A stretch of 42,806 bases of DNA from an uncultured Dehalococcoidales bacterium (GCA_905614375.1 CAJQSP010000059.1:1-42806); one strand, 5' to 3'; positions 1 through 9,135 are shown, counted from the first letter of the stretch. Numbers and translations are program-made. Notes: generated from the sequence alone by a model not told the origin.

Positions 1-388
1 CCACCAATCGTCGGCCAGCGGAAAGTATTTTTGACTCTTCAAACTGAGCCGCTTGGGTAATAACTACGAATGAAATACCTTGCCTAAGCTCAACGTACGA
101 AACGTGAAGCTGAAGCATGTGCTCCAAACGATCTAGCGCATGTTTATCTGATCGTGTCGCTCTCGAAATGGCCTGAAAGAGAGATTCTTCCACTTCTTGA
201 ATAAGAAGCAGAATCACTTCTTCTTTCGAATCCACATGCCTGTAAATGGCCGCTTCAGTAACACCAACTTTAGAAGCAATGCCTCTGATAGTCAGCGCAT
301 CAACTCCTCCGCTTGCGATTAAAAAGCGAGCAGCTTCAACAATCTGATGTTGCCGTGTTTGGTGATCTAGGCGCCTGTGTATTGCCAT
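1..388 (-). CDS. TetR/AcrR family transcriptional regulator (3' end cut by window edge)
   Basis: The reverse strand encodes 129 residues from an ATG at 388 and stays open to the window edge, so the C-terminus is missing. The N-terminal ~60 residues are a TetR DNA-binding domain: a first helix with QIVEAARFLIASGGVDALTI, then the helix-turn-helix IASKVGVTEAAIYRHVDSKEEV, the classic 'aiYrHf.sKeel' signature. The remaining residues would be the start of the ligand-binding helical domain, whose ligand cannot be predicted. A strong palindrome at 424-445 lies 36 bases upstream and probably serves for autoregulation. The neighbouring hflC on the same strand ends at 691 with its own terminator, so this gene is likely transcribed alone. 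Confidence 0.88.
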   Translation of the reverse strand, partial: MAIHRRLDHQTRQHQIVEAARFLIASGGVDALTIRGIASKVGVTEAAIYRHVDSKEEVILLLIQEVEESLFQAISRATRSDKHALDRLEHMLQLHVSYVELRQGISFVVITQAAQFEESKILSAGRRLV

Positions 389-423
389 TAGTGAAAAATA
401 TTCAACCGATAGTTTATAACTGC

Positions 424-445
424 TATGTTAGTGAACACTCACATA
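424..445. promoter_or_regulatory. Palindromic operator, probably for the TetR regulator, overlapping its promoter
   Basis: Two 10-base arms, TATGTTAGTG (424-433) and CACTCACATA (436-445), are inverted copies matching at 9 of 10 positions around an AA centre. Operators of this size and symmetry are typical for TetR dimers. On the reverse strand a TATAAA-like -10 box (plus-strand tttata, 413-418) lies just downstream, so bound repressor would cover the -35 region of the regulator's own promoter. An offset second pairing (TGCTATGT 421-428 with ACATAGCA 445-452) adds to the symmetry. Confidence 0.55.
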
Positions 446-627
446 CATAGCAACTGCGGATTATGCGATTTTATCGCTTCGCTTATACGTCCTAAATCAT
501 TCGTATACCAAAATCCTTACCTAAGTAATACACAATTACTCCGGGATCTTAATTCTTTCGGCAGCAGCAATCATCTCGATCGCTCGCCTCGTACTGTATC
601 GGCACCTTCACAATCTGACCTAACGCG

Positions 628-670
628 AAAACGGCTCCGAGAAATTCAAGAATTTCATCGGAGCCGTTTT
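628..670 (-). terminator. Terminator hairpin after hflC
   Basis: A perfect 13-base inverted repeat (628-640 with 658-670) is extended inward by gaaatt/aatttc. It starts 21 bases after the hflC stop. On the reverse strand the 3' arm ends in TTTT, as in an intrinsic terminator. Confidence 0.7.
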
Positions 671-690
671 GTGTCTACTTTCAGTCGTTC

Positions 691-1749
691 TTACGAACCA
701 CCGGAAGGATCCGAAAGGAACTTCAGAAGGTCGCTCTCAGGATCGAGAATGATCGTCGTCTTTGAATCCATGAACATCTTGTAAGCCTCTAGCGAACGCC
801 GGAAGCTGTAGAATTCAGGATTCCTCTCAAGCGAATTCGCAAGAATCATAATCGCCTGCTCTTCCGCTTCACCTCTCAGCAATGCGGAAGTACCTTCAGC
901 TGTTTCAAGAACAATGTTGACTTGTCGGTCGACATTAGCCCGGATCTCAGAATCAGCCTGTGTACCTTCGGCACGCAGACCACTTGCGATCTTTTCACGT
1001 TCTGCTTCCATACGAGAGAACACGCTGGTCTCTACGTCAGGCGGGAAGTCAGCTCGCTTGATTCTCACGTCAATGATCTCAATACCGAGCGCCTCTATAA
1101 CACTAGATGTGTATGTGATCGAGTAGCCCTCTAATTGAGAAGGGTTCGCACTGCCTTCAAGCAACGCCAGTTCTTCTACTGTAGCTCGGCGCGAACGCAA
1201 AGTGTCAGTTGTGTCTTCATCTATAAACACGGCCACGGCTTCGTGATTCAGAGAACCGTAGTCTCTGAACAGATCCTCACGAGAAACCTCAATTCGGTTA
1301 CTTGCGATAGTGATCCGGTTCATGATGTCTTCTCGAGTTTCAGAAATAACTTCTTCCTGATCGTCGAGAGCAACTTCTTGTCGAAGCTGCGCGTTGACAA
1401 TGTCACCCACACGTGAACCGGCCTGAGTTTCATTTCTCAGGTTTTTGAAGAACACAAGAGGGTCAACAATTTTGTACCTAGCGTACGAGTCGATTACTAA
1501 ATTTCGCTTGTCGGCTGTCAGCAATGAAGCTGGTGCTACGTCAACACGAAGCAAGCGCTTGTCGAACCGAGTCACCTGCTCTGCGAAAGGTGTTTTTACC
1601 TGCAGTCCGGGCGCACGGTGCGAACGTTTGAATTCACCGAATCTAGTAACAATCGCTAACTCTGTTTCATCTACTACAAACAATGTTTGTGGCACGACGA
1701 TTACAACAGCCAGAATGATTATGATCAGCGGGATAGTGAGTTTACTCAT
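691..1749 (-). CDS. hflC: HflC, SPFH-domain modulator of membrane protease FtsH
   Basis: The 352-residue protein has an N-terminal transmembrane anchor (about residues 5-25, IPLIIIILAVVIVVPQ), followed by the SPFH/band-7 domain (VDETELAIVTRFGEF, then LRVDVAPASLLTADKRNLVIDSYARYKIVDP) and a helical region with the HflC-typical DVRIKRADFPPDVETSVFSRMEAEREK. HflC forms a complex with HflK at the inner membrane that controls FtsH access to membrane substrates. The ATG overlaps the hflK stop by one base (TAATG), so the two genes are translationally coupled. Length and order are normal for the family. Confidence 0.95.
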   Translation of the reverse strand: MSKLTIPLIIIILAVVIVVPQTLFVVDETELAIVTRFGEFKRSHRAPGLQVKTPFAEQVTRFDKRLLRVDVAPASLLTADKRNLVIDSYARYKIVDPLVFFKNLRNETQAGSRVGDIVNAQLRQEVALDDQEEVISETREDIMNRITIASNRIEVSREDLFRDYGSLNHEAVAVFIDEDTTDTLRSRRATVEELALLEGSANPSQLEGYSITYTSSVIEALGIEIIDVRIKRADFPPDVETSVFSRMEAEREKIASGLRAEGTQADSEIRANVDRQVNIVLETAEGTSALLRGEAEEQAIMILANSLERNPEFYSFRRSLEAYKMFMDSKTTIILDPESDLLKFLSDPSGGS

Positions 1750-2876
1750 TACTGCCCCCCTCCTGTACCGGCAACAATCCCAGAGCCTGAAGACGAGCCA
1801 TCAAGTGGCAAGAACGGCAGCACTCCGGAATCAGAAAGAATGAACTTGGTAACACCAGGCAAAATCTCTTCGATAGCCTCTAAATACAAACGCTGGCGAG
1901 TGATGTCGGGCGACAAGAGGTAACCCTCTAATATCGCATCGAAACCATCGGCTTCACCCTGCGCTCTAGCGATACGACCCTGTTTGAAACCTTTAGCAGC
2001 TTCGGTGATCTTTGCAGCTTCACCAGTAGCCTTTGGAATTTCAGCGGCTTCGTACGCCTGTGCAAGGTTGATCAAACGTTCCCTATCCTCACGAGCACGA
2101 ACAACGTCTTCAAACGCCGACTGTACTTCTAGTGGTGGGTTTACGTTCTGCAACAACACCTGCAATACGTCGATACCAGTTTTGTAATCGGTAGATAACT
2201 TTCGCATTTTGAGAAGAACTTCAGTCTGAACCTGTTCTTTCTCGGTAGTGAGAACGTCATCGATATTTCGTGAGCCAACAACCTGTCGGAGGGCGGTCTC
2301 AGCGATATCTCGAAGAGTTCGACCATCTGGTCGACCCGCCGGAATGCCTCGATCGAGATCACCCGGATCATCTACTTCAAATAGGAACGACTGTAGATCG
2401 GCAATTCGATATTGAACAACCGCCTGTACGTCGACGATGTTTTCGTCACCCGTGATCATCAGCGATTCGTTAGTAACCGACTGTGCGACCGTAAAGCCAT
2501 CAGCACCAGAACGGAAACCAAGCTCCATACGACGTGTTGTCGTAACAGCTACAACGTTTCGTTTGCCGATTGGGGCTGGGTAGTGCCAGTGAAGACCACC
2601 AGTAGTGGTGCTTTGGAATTTACCAAAAGTTCTAAGGACTGCTTCTTGGTCGGGTCCTACAGTGTAGAAACCAGTTCCAGCCCAAATAATGGCAATGACA
2701 ATCAATACGACAAAGATGAGTCCGACAGACCCTGCTCCGCCAATCCCTGGGATGTTTGGCAACGACGCCTTTAGGCGTTCTATAACCTCGTCCAGGGTCA
2801 TCTGGGTTTCTTCTTGTTGCGGAGGTCGATACATCTTGTTATCGACGACCTGCGTGTCTTGGTTTGACGCCGCCAT
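1749..2876 (-). CDS. hflK: HflK, SPFH-domain partner of HflC
   Basis: The start chosen is the ATG at 2876 (MAASNQDTQVV, 375 residues) because an AGGAG lies five bases upstream at 2882-2886. A longer frame to 2894 would begin within that SD. The protein has a cytoplasmic Pro/Gln-rich N-terminus, a transmembrane helix (SVGLIFVVLIVIAIIWAGTG) and the SPFH domain with the HflK hallmark TVGPDQEAVLRTFGKF and the later NVNPPLEVQSAFEDVVRAREDRERLINLAQAYE. It ends in a Gly/Ser-rich tail. HflK and HflC assemble into a large membrane cage around FtsH. No ftsH lies in this window. Confidence 0.95.
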   Translation of the reverse strand: MAASNQDTQVVDNKMYRPPQQEETQMTLDEVIERLKASLPNIPGIGGAGSVGLIFVVLIVIAIIWAGTGFYTVGPDQEAVLRTFGKFQSTTTGGLHWHYPAPIGKRNVVAVTTTRRMELGFRSGADGFTVAQSVTNESLMITGDENIVDVQAVVQYRIADLQSFLFEVDDPGDLDRGIPAGRPDGRTLRDIAETALRQVVGSRNIDDVLTTEKEQVQTEVLLKMRKLSTDYKTGIDVLQVLLQNVNPPLEVQSAFEDVVRAREDRERLINLAQAYEAAEIPKATGEAAKITEAAKGFKQGRIARAQGEADGFDAILEGYLLSPDITRQRLYLEAIEEILPGVTKFILSDSGVLPFLPLDGSSSGSGIVAGTGGGQ

Positions 2877-3117
2877 CGCTTCTCCTCGCATCAACCGTTG
2901 ATTCGGCCAATGCGCTGCGTAGTGTTCATTTGCTCACTGTGTAGTTCACACAAGGTGAAACACATTGAGCCAGTTAATTTTGCCGACCAAATTACCGGTC
3001 AGATTTACTTGCGTTATGCAAGTATACCGTCGTATAAGGAGTTCTAACTAAATCTCACAGTATCTACACCGCTATGCCGACCTATCTTCGACAATAAATG
3101 CTGCGCTATTCAGTGTT

Positions 3118-4467
3118 TTACAGTTCGATTCCTCGAAAAACAAGTAGTTGTTCAAATTCTTCATACGTACGAATTGGCCTGAGAAGCTTCACCAAATCGC
3201 CAATAGTTTCTAATTGTTCACGCAGATCCCATAGATATCTGGCTATCGGGCTCGTTGACGAAGGACTCTCAGCGTACGTTCCGTGAAATGCAAAATATGC
3301 CTGATTGATCTTGCGAATCTGATGCCCATGATCCAGAAGCTCGACTCGACGCGATTCCATGTAAGCTTCGGCTTCTTGTATCAATCCTTGACCAAGTAAA
3401 TTATCTGTTTCACTTCGAGTCTCACCCATAAACCGATTGAAGCTGAACGTCTCAGGATCTTCAACTGCTTCATCGTCCCTCACTTCCTTTGACGCGGTTT
3501 CAGGTCGCATCGGTGCAACGAACTGATCGCCCGTAACTTCTGAGTAGACCCGAAGCCCGACCTCTCGACCGAATATATCGGCCAACGTCTCGTTCATCGA
3601 TCGAATATCGCCGCCAGAGAAATATGCTTGTCCTAAAGGATAAAAAGCCAAGTGAGCGTGAAGCCACTCGTGGGCAGCTGTATCGACCAATCTCTTCAGG
3701 TGAATGGTCGGAATCACGTTCGGATAGCTCGCAAGCCCTCCTGTCTGAAGAATCACCGCTGAAATGTTATGGGAGTCAACCAACTCGTTTTCAATCAGCG
3801 ACATGTCCTCAATCGATATATCCGGATCGATCAGCACATCTTCGATTCGTGATATTTCGCTTCGAGGTGAAGTGACCAGCAACTTCGGCGGATCGCCTAT
3901 TCGAAAATCTACTGGCGGCCAAACGAACGATGAAACAAGATCGATTTCATCGGCACGAACGATTTCAGCGATGATTTGCTCGAGAAATTCCTCTACAGCA
4001 GGTCGAATCACATCCCGTTCACCAATCAAGCGATCCATGTCATTCTGAGCAGCTGCGACTGCGTTCAAATCGCGCGTTGCTACCGTAGTTACTCGGTTGA
4101 TCTCTGCTTTTGCTGCACGGATTTCATCGACAAGTACTACGTATCGATCAAGCGCCTCTCGACGATCACTCCCGCTCGTTGGAGTCCACGGAAAAACTGT
4201 CCAAATACGATGAGTCCACTTGTCGGGGAAATTCTTGAACTCCCACGAAACAAGTCCATAGCCGTGATTAAGTGAAGCTGCAGAAGCCGGGGTGTCGAAG
4301 CGTTTGTCACCACTCGGAACTACCAAAGTTACGAACAGCACAACGATCAATAACGCCCGAAACACCCATTTAGATCGACGTCGCAGAGGGAACGTAACAA
4401 TCCACTCAGAAACAGCGAACGCGACCAACAATAGTGAACCAATGGTCCACATAACTGATCTTTTCAT
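3118..4467 (-). CDS. Putative membrane-anchored zinc metallopeptidase (HEWLH motif)
   Basis: I do not recognise a named family. From the ATG at 4467 the protein has 449 residues; a TTG at 4491 would add eight. Neither start has a clear SD. Two hydrophobic helices (MWTIGSLLLVAFAVSEWIV and FRALLIVVLFVTLVVP) are followed by a helical, charged region (about 105-185) that could be a coiled coil. Then comes TAAHEWLHAHLAF with an HExxH zinc motif at about residues 266-270. SMNETLADIFGREVG supplies a candidate third ligand Glu at about 293, as in gluzincins. The C-terminal third is helical. The gene lies upstream of hflKC on the same strand, which hints at, but does not prove, a role in membrane protein quality control. 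Confidence 0.6.
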   Translation of the reverse strand: MKRSVMWTIGSLLLVAFAVSEWIVTFPLRRRSKWVFRALLIVVLFVTLVVPSGDKRFDTPASAASLNHGYGLVSWEFKNFPDKWTHRIWTVFPWTPTSGSDRREALDRYVVLVDEIRAAKAEINRVTTVATRDLNAVAAAQNDMDRLIGERDVIRPAVEEFLEQIIAEIVRADEIDLVSSFVWPPVDFRIGDPPKLLVTSPRSEISRIEDVLIDPDISIEDMSLIENELVDSHNISAVILQTGGLASYPNVIPTIHLKRLVDTAAHEWLHAHLAFYPLGQAYFSGGDIRSMNETLADIFGREVGLRVYSEVTGDQFVAPMRPETASKEVRDDEAVEDPETFSFNRFMGETRSETDNLLGQGLIQEAEAYMESRRVELLDHGHQIRKINQAYFAFHGTYAESPSSTSPIARYLWDLREQLETIGDLVKLLRPIRTYEEFEQLLVFRGIEL

Positions 4468-4643
4468 AGGTACAAATTGGGAAGTAGGCAAACGACGGAT
4501 CTTGAGCTAGCACAACGCTGAAAACATACGGATCGTGATCGAAACACGATCAGAGCGTACCCAACATATACGAACAGTGGGAGACGAACAGGCTTCACAA
4601 TGTCCGCAAAATTGCCGCGTAATCGTCGGTCAGAGATGAAGAA

Positions 4644-5084
4644 CTAGCTAGTCGGGCGTGCCCAGAGGGTTTCGTACTGCTCGCCCATTATTAGCTGAGC
4701 GAGTTCACGTCGTTCCAATCGAACTAGCTCTTTGAACGCTACTTCCGCAGCCGCAATAGCGTCAGCAAATCCACTTTCCTCAATGCGTGCAACAACCTTG
4801 TCCCAAAGACCTGACGTCTTCATTGCTTCGACGTAACCAACCCAAGGGATGGCGATGATGCCCTGAGGGCGAGGGAGATCGGGACGCATCCGTTTGATCG
4901 TGCGGAGACGGGCGGCGATGGATCGAGTCATCGGCACGACTCTCACTAGAGGAGGAATACCGTCTTTAGGACGAATATCAACTACGACGGACTGGCCAAA
5001 CTTAGGAAAAAAGACAGCCAGCACTTCGGCGTTCGAGATGAACTTGAACACACCATCGACACCATTTCCGTAACCGAAATCCAA
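4644..5084 (-). CDS. Conserved-looking hypothetical protein, 146 residues
   Basis: No family recognised. The frame starts with TTG at 5084, preceded by a weak AGGT-containing SD; a GTG further in is possible. The protein is soluble, with an N-terminal beta-rich part (VLAVFFPKFGQSVVVDIRPKDGIPPLVRVVPM), a basic segment (ARLRTIKRMRPDLPRPQG) and a helical C-terminus rich in Glu and Ala (ESGFADAIAAAEVAFKELVRLERRELAQLIMGEQYETLW). No signal peptide or membrane segment is visible. It stands alone between the metallopeptidase-like gene and etfA, on the same strand as both. Composition matches its neighbours, so it is probably a real lineage-specific gene. Confidence 0.6.
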   Translation of the reverse strand: MDFGYGNGVDGVFKFISNAEVLAVFFPKFGQSVVVDIRPKDGIPPLVRVVPMTRSIAARLRTIKRMRPDLPRPQGIIAIPWVGYVEAMKTSGLWDKVVARIEESGFADAIAAAEVAFKELVRLERRELAQLIMGEQYETLWARPTS

Positions 5085-5166
5085 CGTATTACCTATCGTT
5101 ACGTGGGTCTCTATATGAGACCGTATTTCACACGAGTGATATCAGCTTACATCGATATTGTGAAAA

Positions 5167-6123
5167 TTACGCCTTTAGCTCGCGAACAGTAGCAAGAAAT
5201 GAGGGGAGCACTTTCTCCCAGTCGCCAACTATCCCGAATCTCGCCTCTTTGAAGATATTCGAATCGGCGTCCTTATTGATAGCTACTATCGCCCTTGAAC
5301 TCGAACAACCAGCCATATGCTGGCTGGCTCCTGAAATTCCAACTGCAATGTAAACGTCAGGGCTTACCGATTTGCCGGTAAGACCAACCTGGTGCGAGTG
5401 ATCGATCCACCCAGCATCACAAGCAGCTCGTGAAGCTCCAACTGCCCCACCTAAAGCCTTTGCTAGATCGGCTAGAACACTGAACGGTTCGGGACCGCCC
5501 AATCCACGTCCACCGCTAACTACGAAGTTGGCATCTTCCAACCGAACGCCCTCGCGAACTTCAGCGACGGTTCCAGTCACCGATGCAGCATGCCCGACGG
5601 TCACGCCCGAATCAAATGCTTCTATAGAAGGTGATCCAGTTTCGCTACTGGCCTCGTAAGCACCGGACCTCAGTGTGATTATCGCCGGATTCGATGTGAT
5701 ATCGAACTCAGCGAGAGCACTTCCACCGTAGACAGGACGCGTAACGCTAACGCCATCACCCCAATTTGAAATCTCTATACAGTCCACAGCAAATGCCGAG
5801 TCGGACCTGAACGCCAACCGTGCGCCAACTACAGACCCAAAGTCAGATTTACCGAAAATTACGACTTCAGGAGAAGTAGATTCAAAAAGTCCGGAAATAT
5901 CGGCCGTTGCCTGATCGTAAATACCTTCATCGACGACGCTAACCTCAGTCAACGTTACGACTTTTTCGACTGCCAACGTGTTCGCCGAAGAAGGTGCTTC
6001 ACCAGCAATCGCAACGGTTACCACAGCATCGACAAGTCCGTTCGCAGCAGCGATGGCTTGAAGAGTCGACTGGCTAATTTCGCCTTGTTCGTCGCGTTCA
6101 GCAACCAGCAATATAGATGTCAT
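5167..6123 (-). CDS. etfA: Electron transfer flavoprotein alpha subunit
   Basis: The 318-residue protein matches ETF-alpha throughout. The C-terminal FAD domain starts near residue 200 with VVSGGRGLGGPEPFSVLADLAKALGGAVGASRAACDAGWIDHSHQVGLTGKSV. It continues with PDVYIAVGISGASQHMAGCSSSRAIVAINKD and ARFGIVGDWEKVLP. These are the conserved FAD-contacting stretches. With EtfB it forms a soluble heterodimer that carries electrons from acyl-CoA dehydrogenases and related flavoenzymes to the membrane quinone pool. The ATG overlaps the etfB stop by one base (TAATG), giving a tightly coupled etfB-etfA operon. No ETF-quinone oxidoreductase gene is present here. Confidence 0.95.
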   Translation of the reverse strand: MTSILLVAERDEQGEISQSTLQAIAAANGLVDAVVTVAIAGEAPSSANTLAVEKVVTLTEVSVVDEGIYDQATADISGLFESTSPEVVIFGKSDFGSVVGARLAFRSDSAFAVDCIEISNWGDGVSVTRPVYGGSALAEFDITSNPAIITLRSGAYEASSETGSPSIEAFDSGVTVGHAASVTGTVAEVREGVRLEDANFVVSGGRGLGGPEPFSVLADLAKALGGAVGASRAACDAGWIDHSHQVGLTGKSVSPDVYIAVGISGASQHMAGCSSSRAIVAINKDADSNIFKEARFGIVGDWEKVLPSFLATVRELKA

Positions 6124-6923
6124 TAAATCAACTTCTCCTCACGCAGTCGTAGCGCAAGTTTCTTGCCATAATCGGCTTCGTCTTCACCCTCGATAAATTC
6201 AACCTGCTTGTTCGACTCTGGAATATAAAGTTTCTTCAACTCCAATCTCGGAGCGAGGTCATCGGCAGAAAGTCCCAAATCGGACAAAGAGAATATTTCC
6301 GGCTTCTTCCTGCTCGCCTGCATGATTCCTCGCAAGTTTGGATAACGAGGTTGACCAAGTTCATTTGTGATCGTCAGAACCGAAGGTACAGGTGCGGTGA
6401 TCGTCTGGTATCCATCGGGAATCACTCGCTGAAGTGACACTGAATCGCCATTCAGTTCGAGCTTCTGAACAAGCGAAACAAGCGGCAAGCCCAATACTTC
6501 CGACAGACCAATAGTGACATGCGCCTGATCCCAGTCGGAAGCTTGTCGACCGCCAAGAATCAAATCGTAAGGTCCGTCTTTTTGGATAGCTGCTGCTAGA
6601 ACCTTGACAGTTCCCGCCGAATCGATGTTGCCCATTCCTGAATCATCGACCAGAACCAGGCGATCGGCGCCCATTGCTAGTGGTTTCTTCATGGTATCCA
6701 TAACGAAATCGCGGCCCACTGACATAACCGTTATCTCAACGTCGGCACCCGAATCACGTAGCAAAAGAGCAGATTCAACAGCGTTCAGATCGAATCCGTT
6801 CACGACCGGAGGCACTCCGTTCGGCGGAATGACACTTTTCGTCGATTCATCAATCTTGAACTGCGATGGCGGAGTTTCAGGGTCTGGAACTTGCTTAGCA
6901 AGAACCACAATTCGCACTGTCAA
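6123..6923 (-). CDS. etfB: Electron transfer flavoprotein beta subunit
   Basis: The 266-residue protein has the ETF-beta layout: VVLAKQVPDPETPP at the N-terminus, NGFDLNAVESALLLRD, then the nucleotide-binding VMSVGRDFVMDTMKKPLAMGADRLVLVDD, and DLILGGRQASDWDQAHVTIGLSEVLGLPLVSLV. The C-terminal IPDGYQTITAPVPSVLTITNELGQPRYPNLRGIMQASRKK is the recognition-loop region that docks on partner dehydrogenases. The start is TTG at 6923 or GTG at 6917; neither has a convincing SD. It is the first gene of etfBA. The 235-base gap to rsmG on the opposite strand must carry divergent promoters. Confidence 0.94.
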   Translation of the reverse strand: MTVRIVVLAKQVPDPETPPSQFKIDESTKSVIPPNGVPPVVNGFDLNAVESALLLRDSGADVEITVMSVGRDFVMDTMKKPLAMGADRLVLVDDSGMGNIDSAGTVKVLAAAIQKDGPYDLILGGRQASDWDQAHVTIGLSEVLGLPLVSLVQKLELNGDSVSLQRVIPDGYQTITAPVPSVLTITNELGQPRYPNLRGIMQASRKKPEIFSLSDLGLSADDLAPRLELKKLYIPESNKQVEFIEGEDEADYGKKLALRLREEKLI

Positions 6924-7158
6924 TTCAGTAATCCAAATTCCTAAAGGTCGACGTACAACATGTACGAGTACGCCAGTGGAAGGTCAAAACACGATAATAG
7001 CGATACTCTAGGCCAGTCGAAATCCCCAAAGCGGTCTATAACATTATCGTTTAGTTGCAATTGCGGGTAATTTTCTTGACCTGATATTTTGTGCTAATTT
7101 CTTCGATTCGGTAATTCACCGGATCGACCCACAAGTTCCACAAGGTAGTTCACCAGTT

Positions 7159-7905
7159 TTGGAATCCGTAGTCGCAGCAGCCCAACTACTTGGTGTCGAT
7201 CTCGATGATCGACAACAAGCACAGTTCCAGCGGTATCGCGAGCTAATCGAACTCCGCAGCCAACAGTTCAATCTCACCGGTCACAAAACATGGGACAAAA
7301 TCCGAGAAGAACTGTTCATCAGGTCACTCCGAGTGGTGACTCCCGCCGGTGGAAACGTCCCGACGACCGAATGGTTTGCCGGTAAACGTGCGATTGATGT
7401 TGGCACCGGTGCTGGAATACCCGGAATGGTATTGAAAATCGCACTTCCTGATCTACAAGTAACGATGCTCGACTCCATGGGAAAACGAACTAATTTCCTC
7501 GCAGAAGTCGCAAACGAACTTGAACTGACAGGCCTAGAAGTAATTACCGGACGAGCAGAAGAGATTGGGCAAGAGATTGGGCATCGTGAGCAATACGATG
7601 TCGTGCTAGCTCGAGGCGTCGCACGCCTCGCAGAACTATCTGAACTGACCCTCCCGTTCGCTAAAATCGGTGGAACGGTCATCCTTCCAAAAAGCCAGGG
7701 GGTTCAAGATGAGATCGACGAAGCTAGTGCGGCATTGGAAGTCCTTGGATCGGCACCAGCATTAGTAATACCCGTCGATAAACCCGGCAACTCTCCGCCC
7801 GACGATATGGTTTACTTGATGAAAATCTCTTCGACACCTGAAGAGTTTCCGCGTAGAGTCGGAATTCCTCACCAAACACCACTAATCGTACAGTCTGATG
7901 ACTAA
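7159..7905 (+). CDS. rsmG: RsmG, 16S rRNA (guanine-527 N7) methyltransferase
   Basis: The 248-residue protein carries the RsmG/GidB signature: LIELRSQQFNLTGHKTWDKIREELFIRSL near the N-terminus, and the SAM-binding motif RAIDVGTGAGIPGMVLKIALPDLQVTMLDSMGKRTNFL at about residues 75-115. These are followed by GRAEEIGQ, DVVLARGVARLAEL and GGTVILPKSQG. It methylates N7 of G527 in 16S rRNA; loss is known to give low-level streptomycin resistance in other bacteria. The start is TTG at 7159, giving the usual family N-terminus. It is usually linked to mnmG or parA/parB, which are not adjacent here. Confidence 0.94.
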   Translation: MESVVAAAQLLGVDLDDRQQAQFQRYRELIELRSQQFNLTGHKTWDKIREELFIRSLRVVTPAGGNVPTTEWFAGKRAIDVGTGAGIPGMVLKIALPDLQVTMLDSMGKRTNFLAEVANELELTGLEVITGRAEEIGQEIGHREQYDVVLARGVARLAELSELTLPFAKIGGTVILPKSQGVQDEIDEASAALEVLGSAPALVIPVDKPGNSPPDDMVYLMKISSTPEEFPRRVGIPHQTPLIVQSDD

Positions 7906-7946
7906 CGACGATTCAACCACAAATACCTGACTCCACTCTCGAATAA

Positions 7947-9005
7947 ATGTCAGAAACGCCCAACGGACAAGTACATAATTCCAAATCAGGAATGCTAAGT
8001 GCAGTAACTTTGCGCGGACGAGTGCTATCGCTGCCGACACTTGTGGCGATCACCGTCGGGGCAATCCTGCTCGGATTCGCCATGTGGCGCATCTTCGATG
8101 TCGAGTGGGACGAAGTGTGGACCAACATCAAAGGCGTCCACCTAGGCAAATATCTGCTGGCTGCCGGTCTGTACTACCTGAGTTTCTGGTTCCGTGGAGT
8201 TAGGTGGAAACTTATAGCTAGAACAGCAAATATAGGTGGCGACAATGGAAAACACGTTCCTAGTTCCATAACGCTTTCAGGAATCATCCTAATGGGCTGG
8301 TTCGCCAACTCAGTTGCGTTCTTACGACTCGGCGACGCCTACCGTGGCTGGGCGCTAGCGAAAGAATCTAAAAGCGACTTCCCATCGAGCCTCGGAACAG
8401 TTCTCGCAGAACGTGTTCAAGACATGGCTGCGGTTCTGATCCTCGTACTCGGAGCAGCTATCTGGCTAACGACCGAAAGCGACTCAAAGGTTCCTGGTTG
8501 GGTCGTATTCGCTGCTTTTGTTCTTGTAGTCGGACTGATACTCGGCTTGCTCATCATGCAAATGGCCAGCGAACGGCTATCACGCCGATTACCAGACCGA
8601 TTCGAAGCAGCCTATGTGAGCTTCCAGCGAGGAACCCTAAGCAGCTTCTCGGGTCGCGCCATACCGCCACAGCTTGTCTTGGGCATCATCGGCTGGATAC
8701 TCGAAATTGCCCGTTTCTATTTCGTGGCCGATGCGATGAACATAGACATTTCATTCGGCATTGTAATGTTCGCTGCTCTGGCAAACGCCATGCTCACGAC
8801 AATCCCGACCCCTGGTGGATTCGGATTCGTTGAAGGCGGGCTAACAGGCCTATTGATCCTGTTCGGTCTCAGCGATAACCAAGCGATCAGCCTCGTTGCC
8901 GTCGACCGAACTATCAGTTGGCTCAGCGTAGTGCTATTCGGTGGGATTTTGTTTGTCGTGTGGCACGCCATAAAAGCCAAAAAAACCACGACCACCTCAT
9001 CTTAG
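7947..9005 (+). CDS. Lysylphosphatidylglycerol synthase TM-region (flippase-like) membrane protein
   Basis: The 352-residue integral membrane protein has about eight hydrophobic helices and matches the UPF0104/AglD-like family. Recognisable family segments are YLLAAGLYYLSFWFRGVRWKLI, ILMGWFANSVAFLRLGDAYRGWALAKES, LGTVLAERVQDMAAVLILVLGAA and the late PTPGGFGFVEGGLTGLLILFGLS...AVDRTISWLSVVLFG. Members flip lipids or polyprenyl-linked sugars across the membrane; the soluble lysyl-transferase domain of MprF is absent. It begins 41 bases after rsmG, possibly co-transcribed. No SD precedes the ATG; an internal Met at MLSAVTL would remove 14 residues. Confidence 0.85.
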   Translation: MSETPNGQVHNSKSGMLSAVTLRGRVLSLPTLVAITVGAILLGFAMWRIFDVEWDEVWTNIKGVHLGKYLLAAGLYYLSFWFRGVRWKLIARTANIGGDNGKHVPSSITLSGIILMGWFANSVAFLRLGDAYRGWALAKESKSDFPSSLGTVLAERVQDMAAVLILVLGAAIWLTTESDSKVPGWVVFAAFVLVVGLILGLLIMQMASERLSRRLPDRFEAAYVSFQRGTLSSFSGRAIPPQLVLGIIGWILEIARFYFVADAMNIDISFGIVMFAALANAMLTTIPTPGGFGFVEGGLTGLLILFGLSDNQAISLVAVDRTISWLSVVLFGGILFVVWHAIKAKKTTTTSS

Positions 9006-9135
9006 CCCACAGAATAAGTCGCCCGAACCAATCAAAGTCGGCTAAGATCGTCGCCTCGTTGAGGGTTATTGGGATCGCTACTGGGATCATTCCCGGATTC
9101 GCGGACTCCACATTGGTAAACAGAGGTTCATTCGT

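Larger units (their letters stand above)
389..690. other. Intergenic region between the TetR gene and hflC
   Basis: This 302-base gap holds the TetR promoter and operator (413-445) and the hflC terminator (628-670). I see no gene in the rest. Confidence 0.5.

Noticed and set aside
3007..3023. ACTTGC-GTTAT-GCAAGT hairpin between hflK and the metallopeptidase-like gene
   Set aside because: Only six base pairs and no T-run on the relevant strand; too weak to call a terminator or operator.
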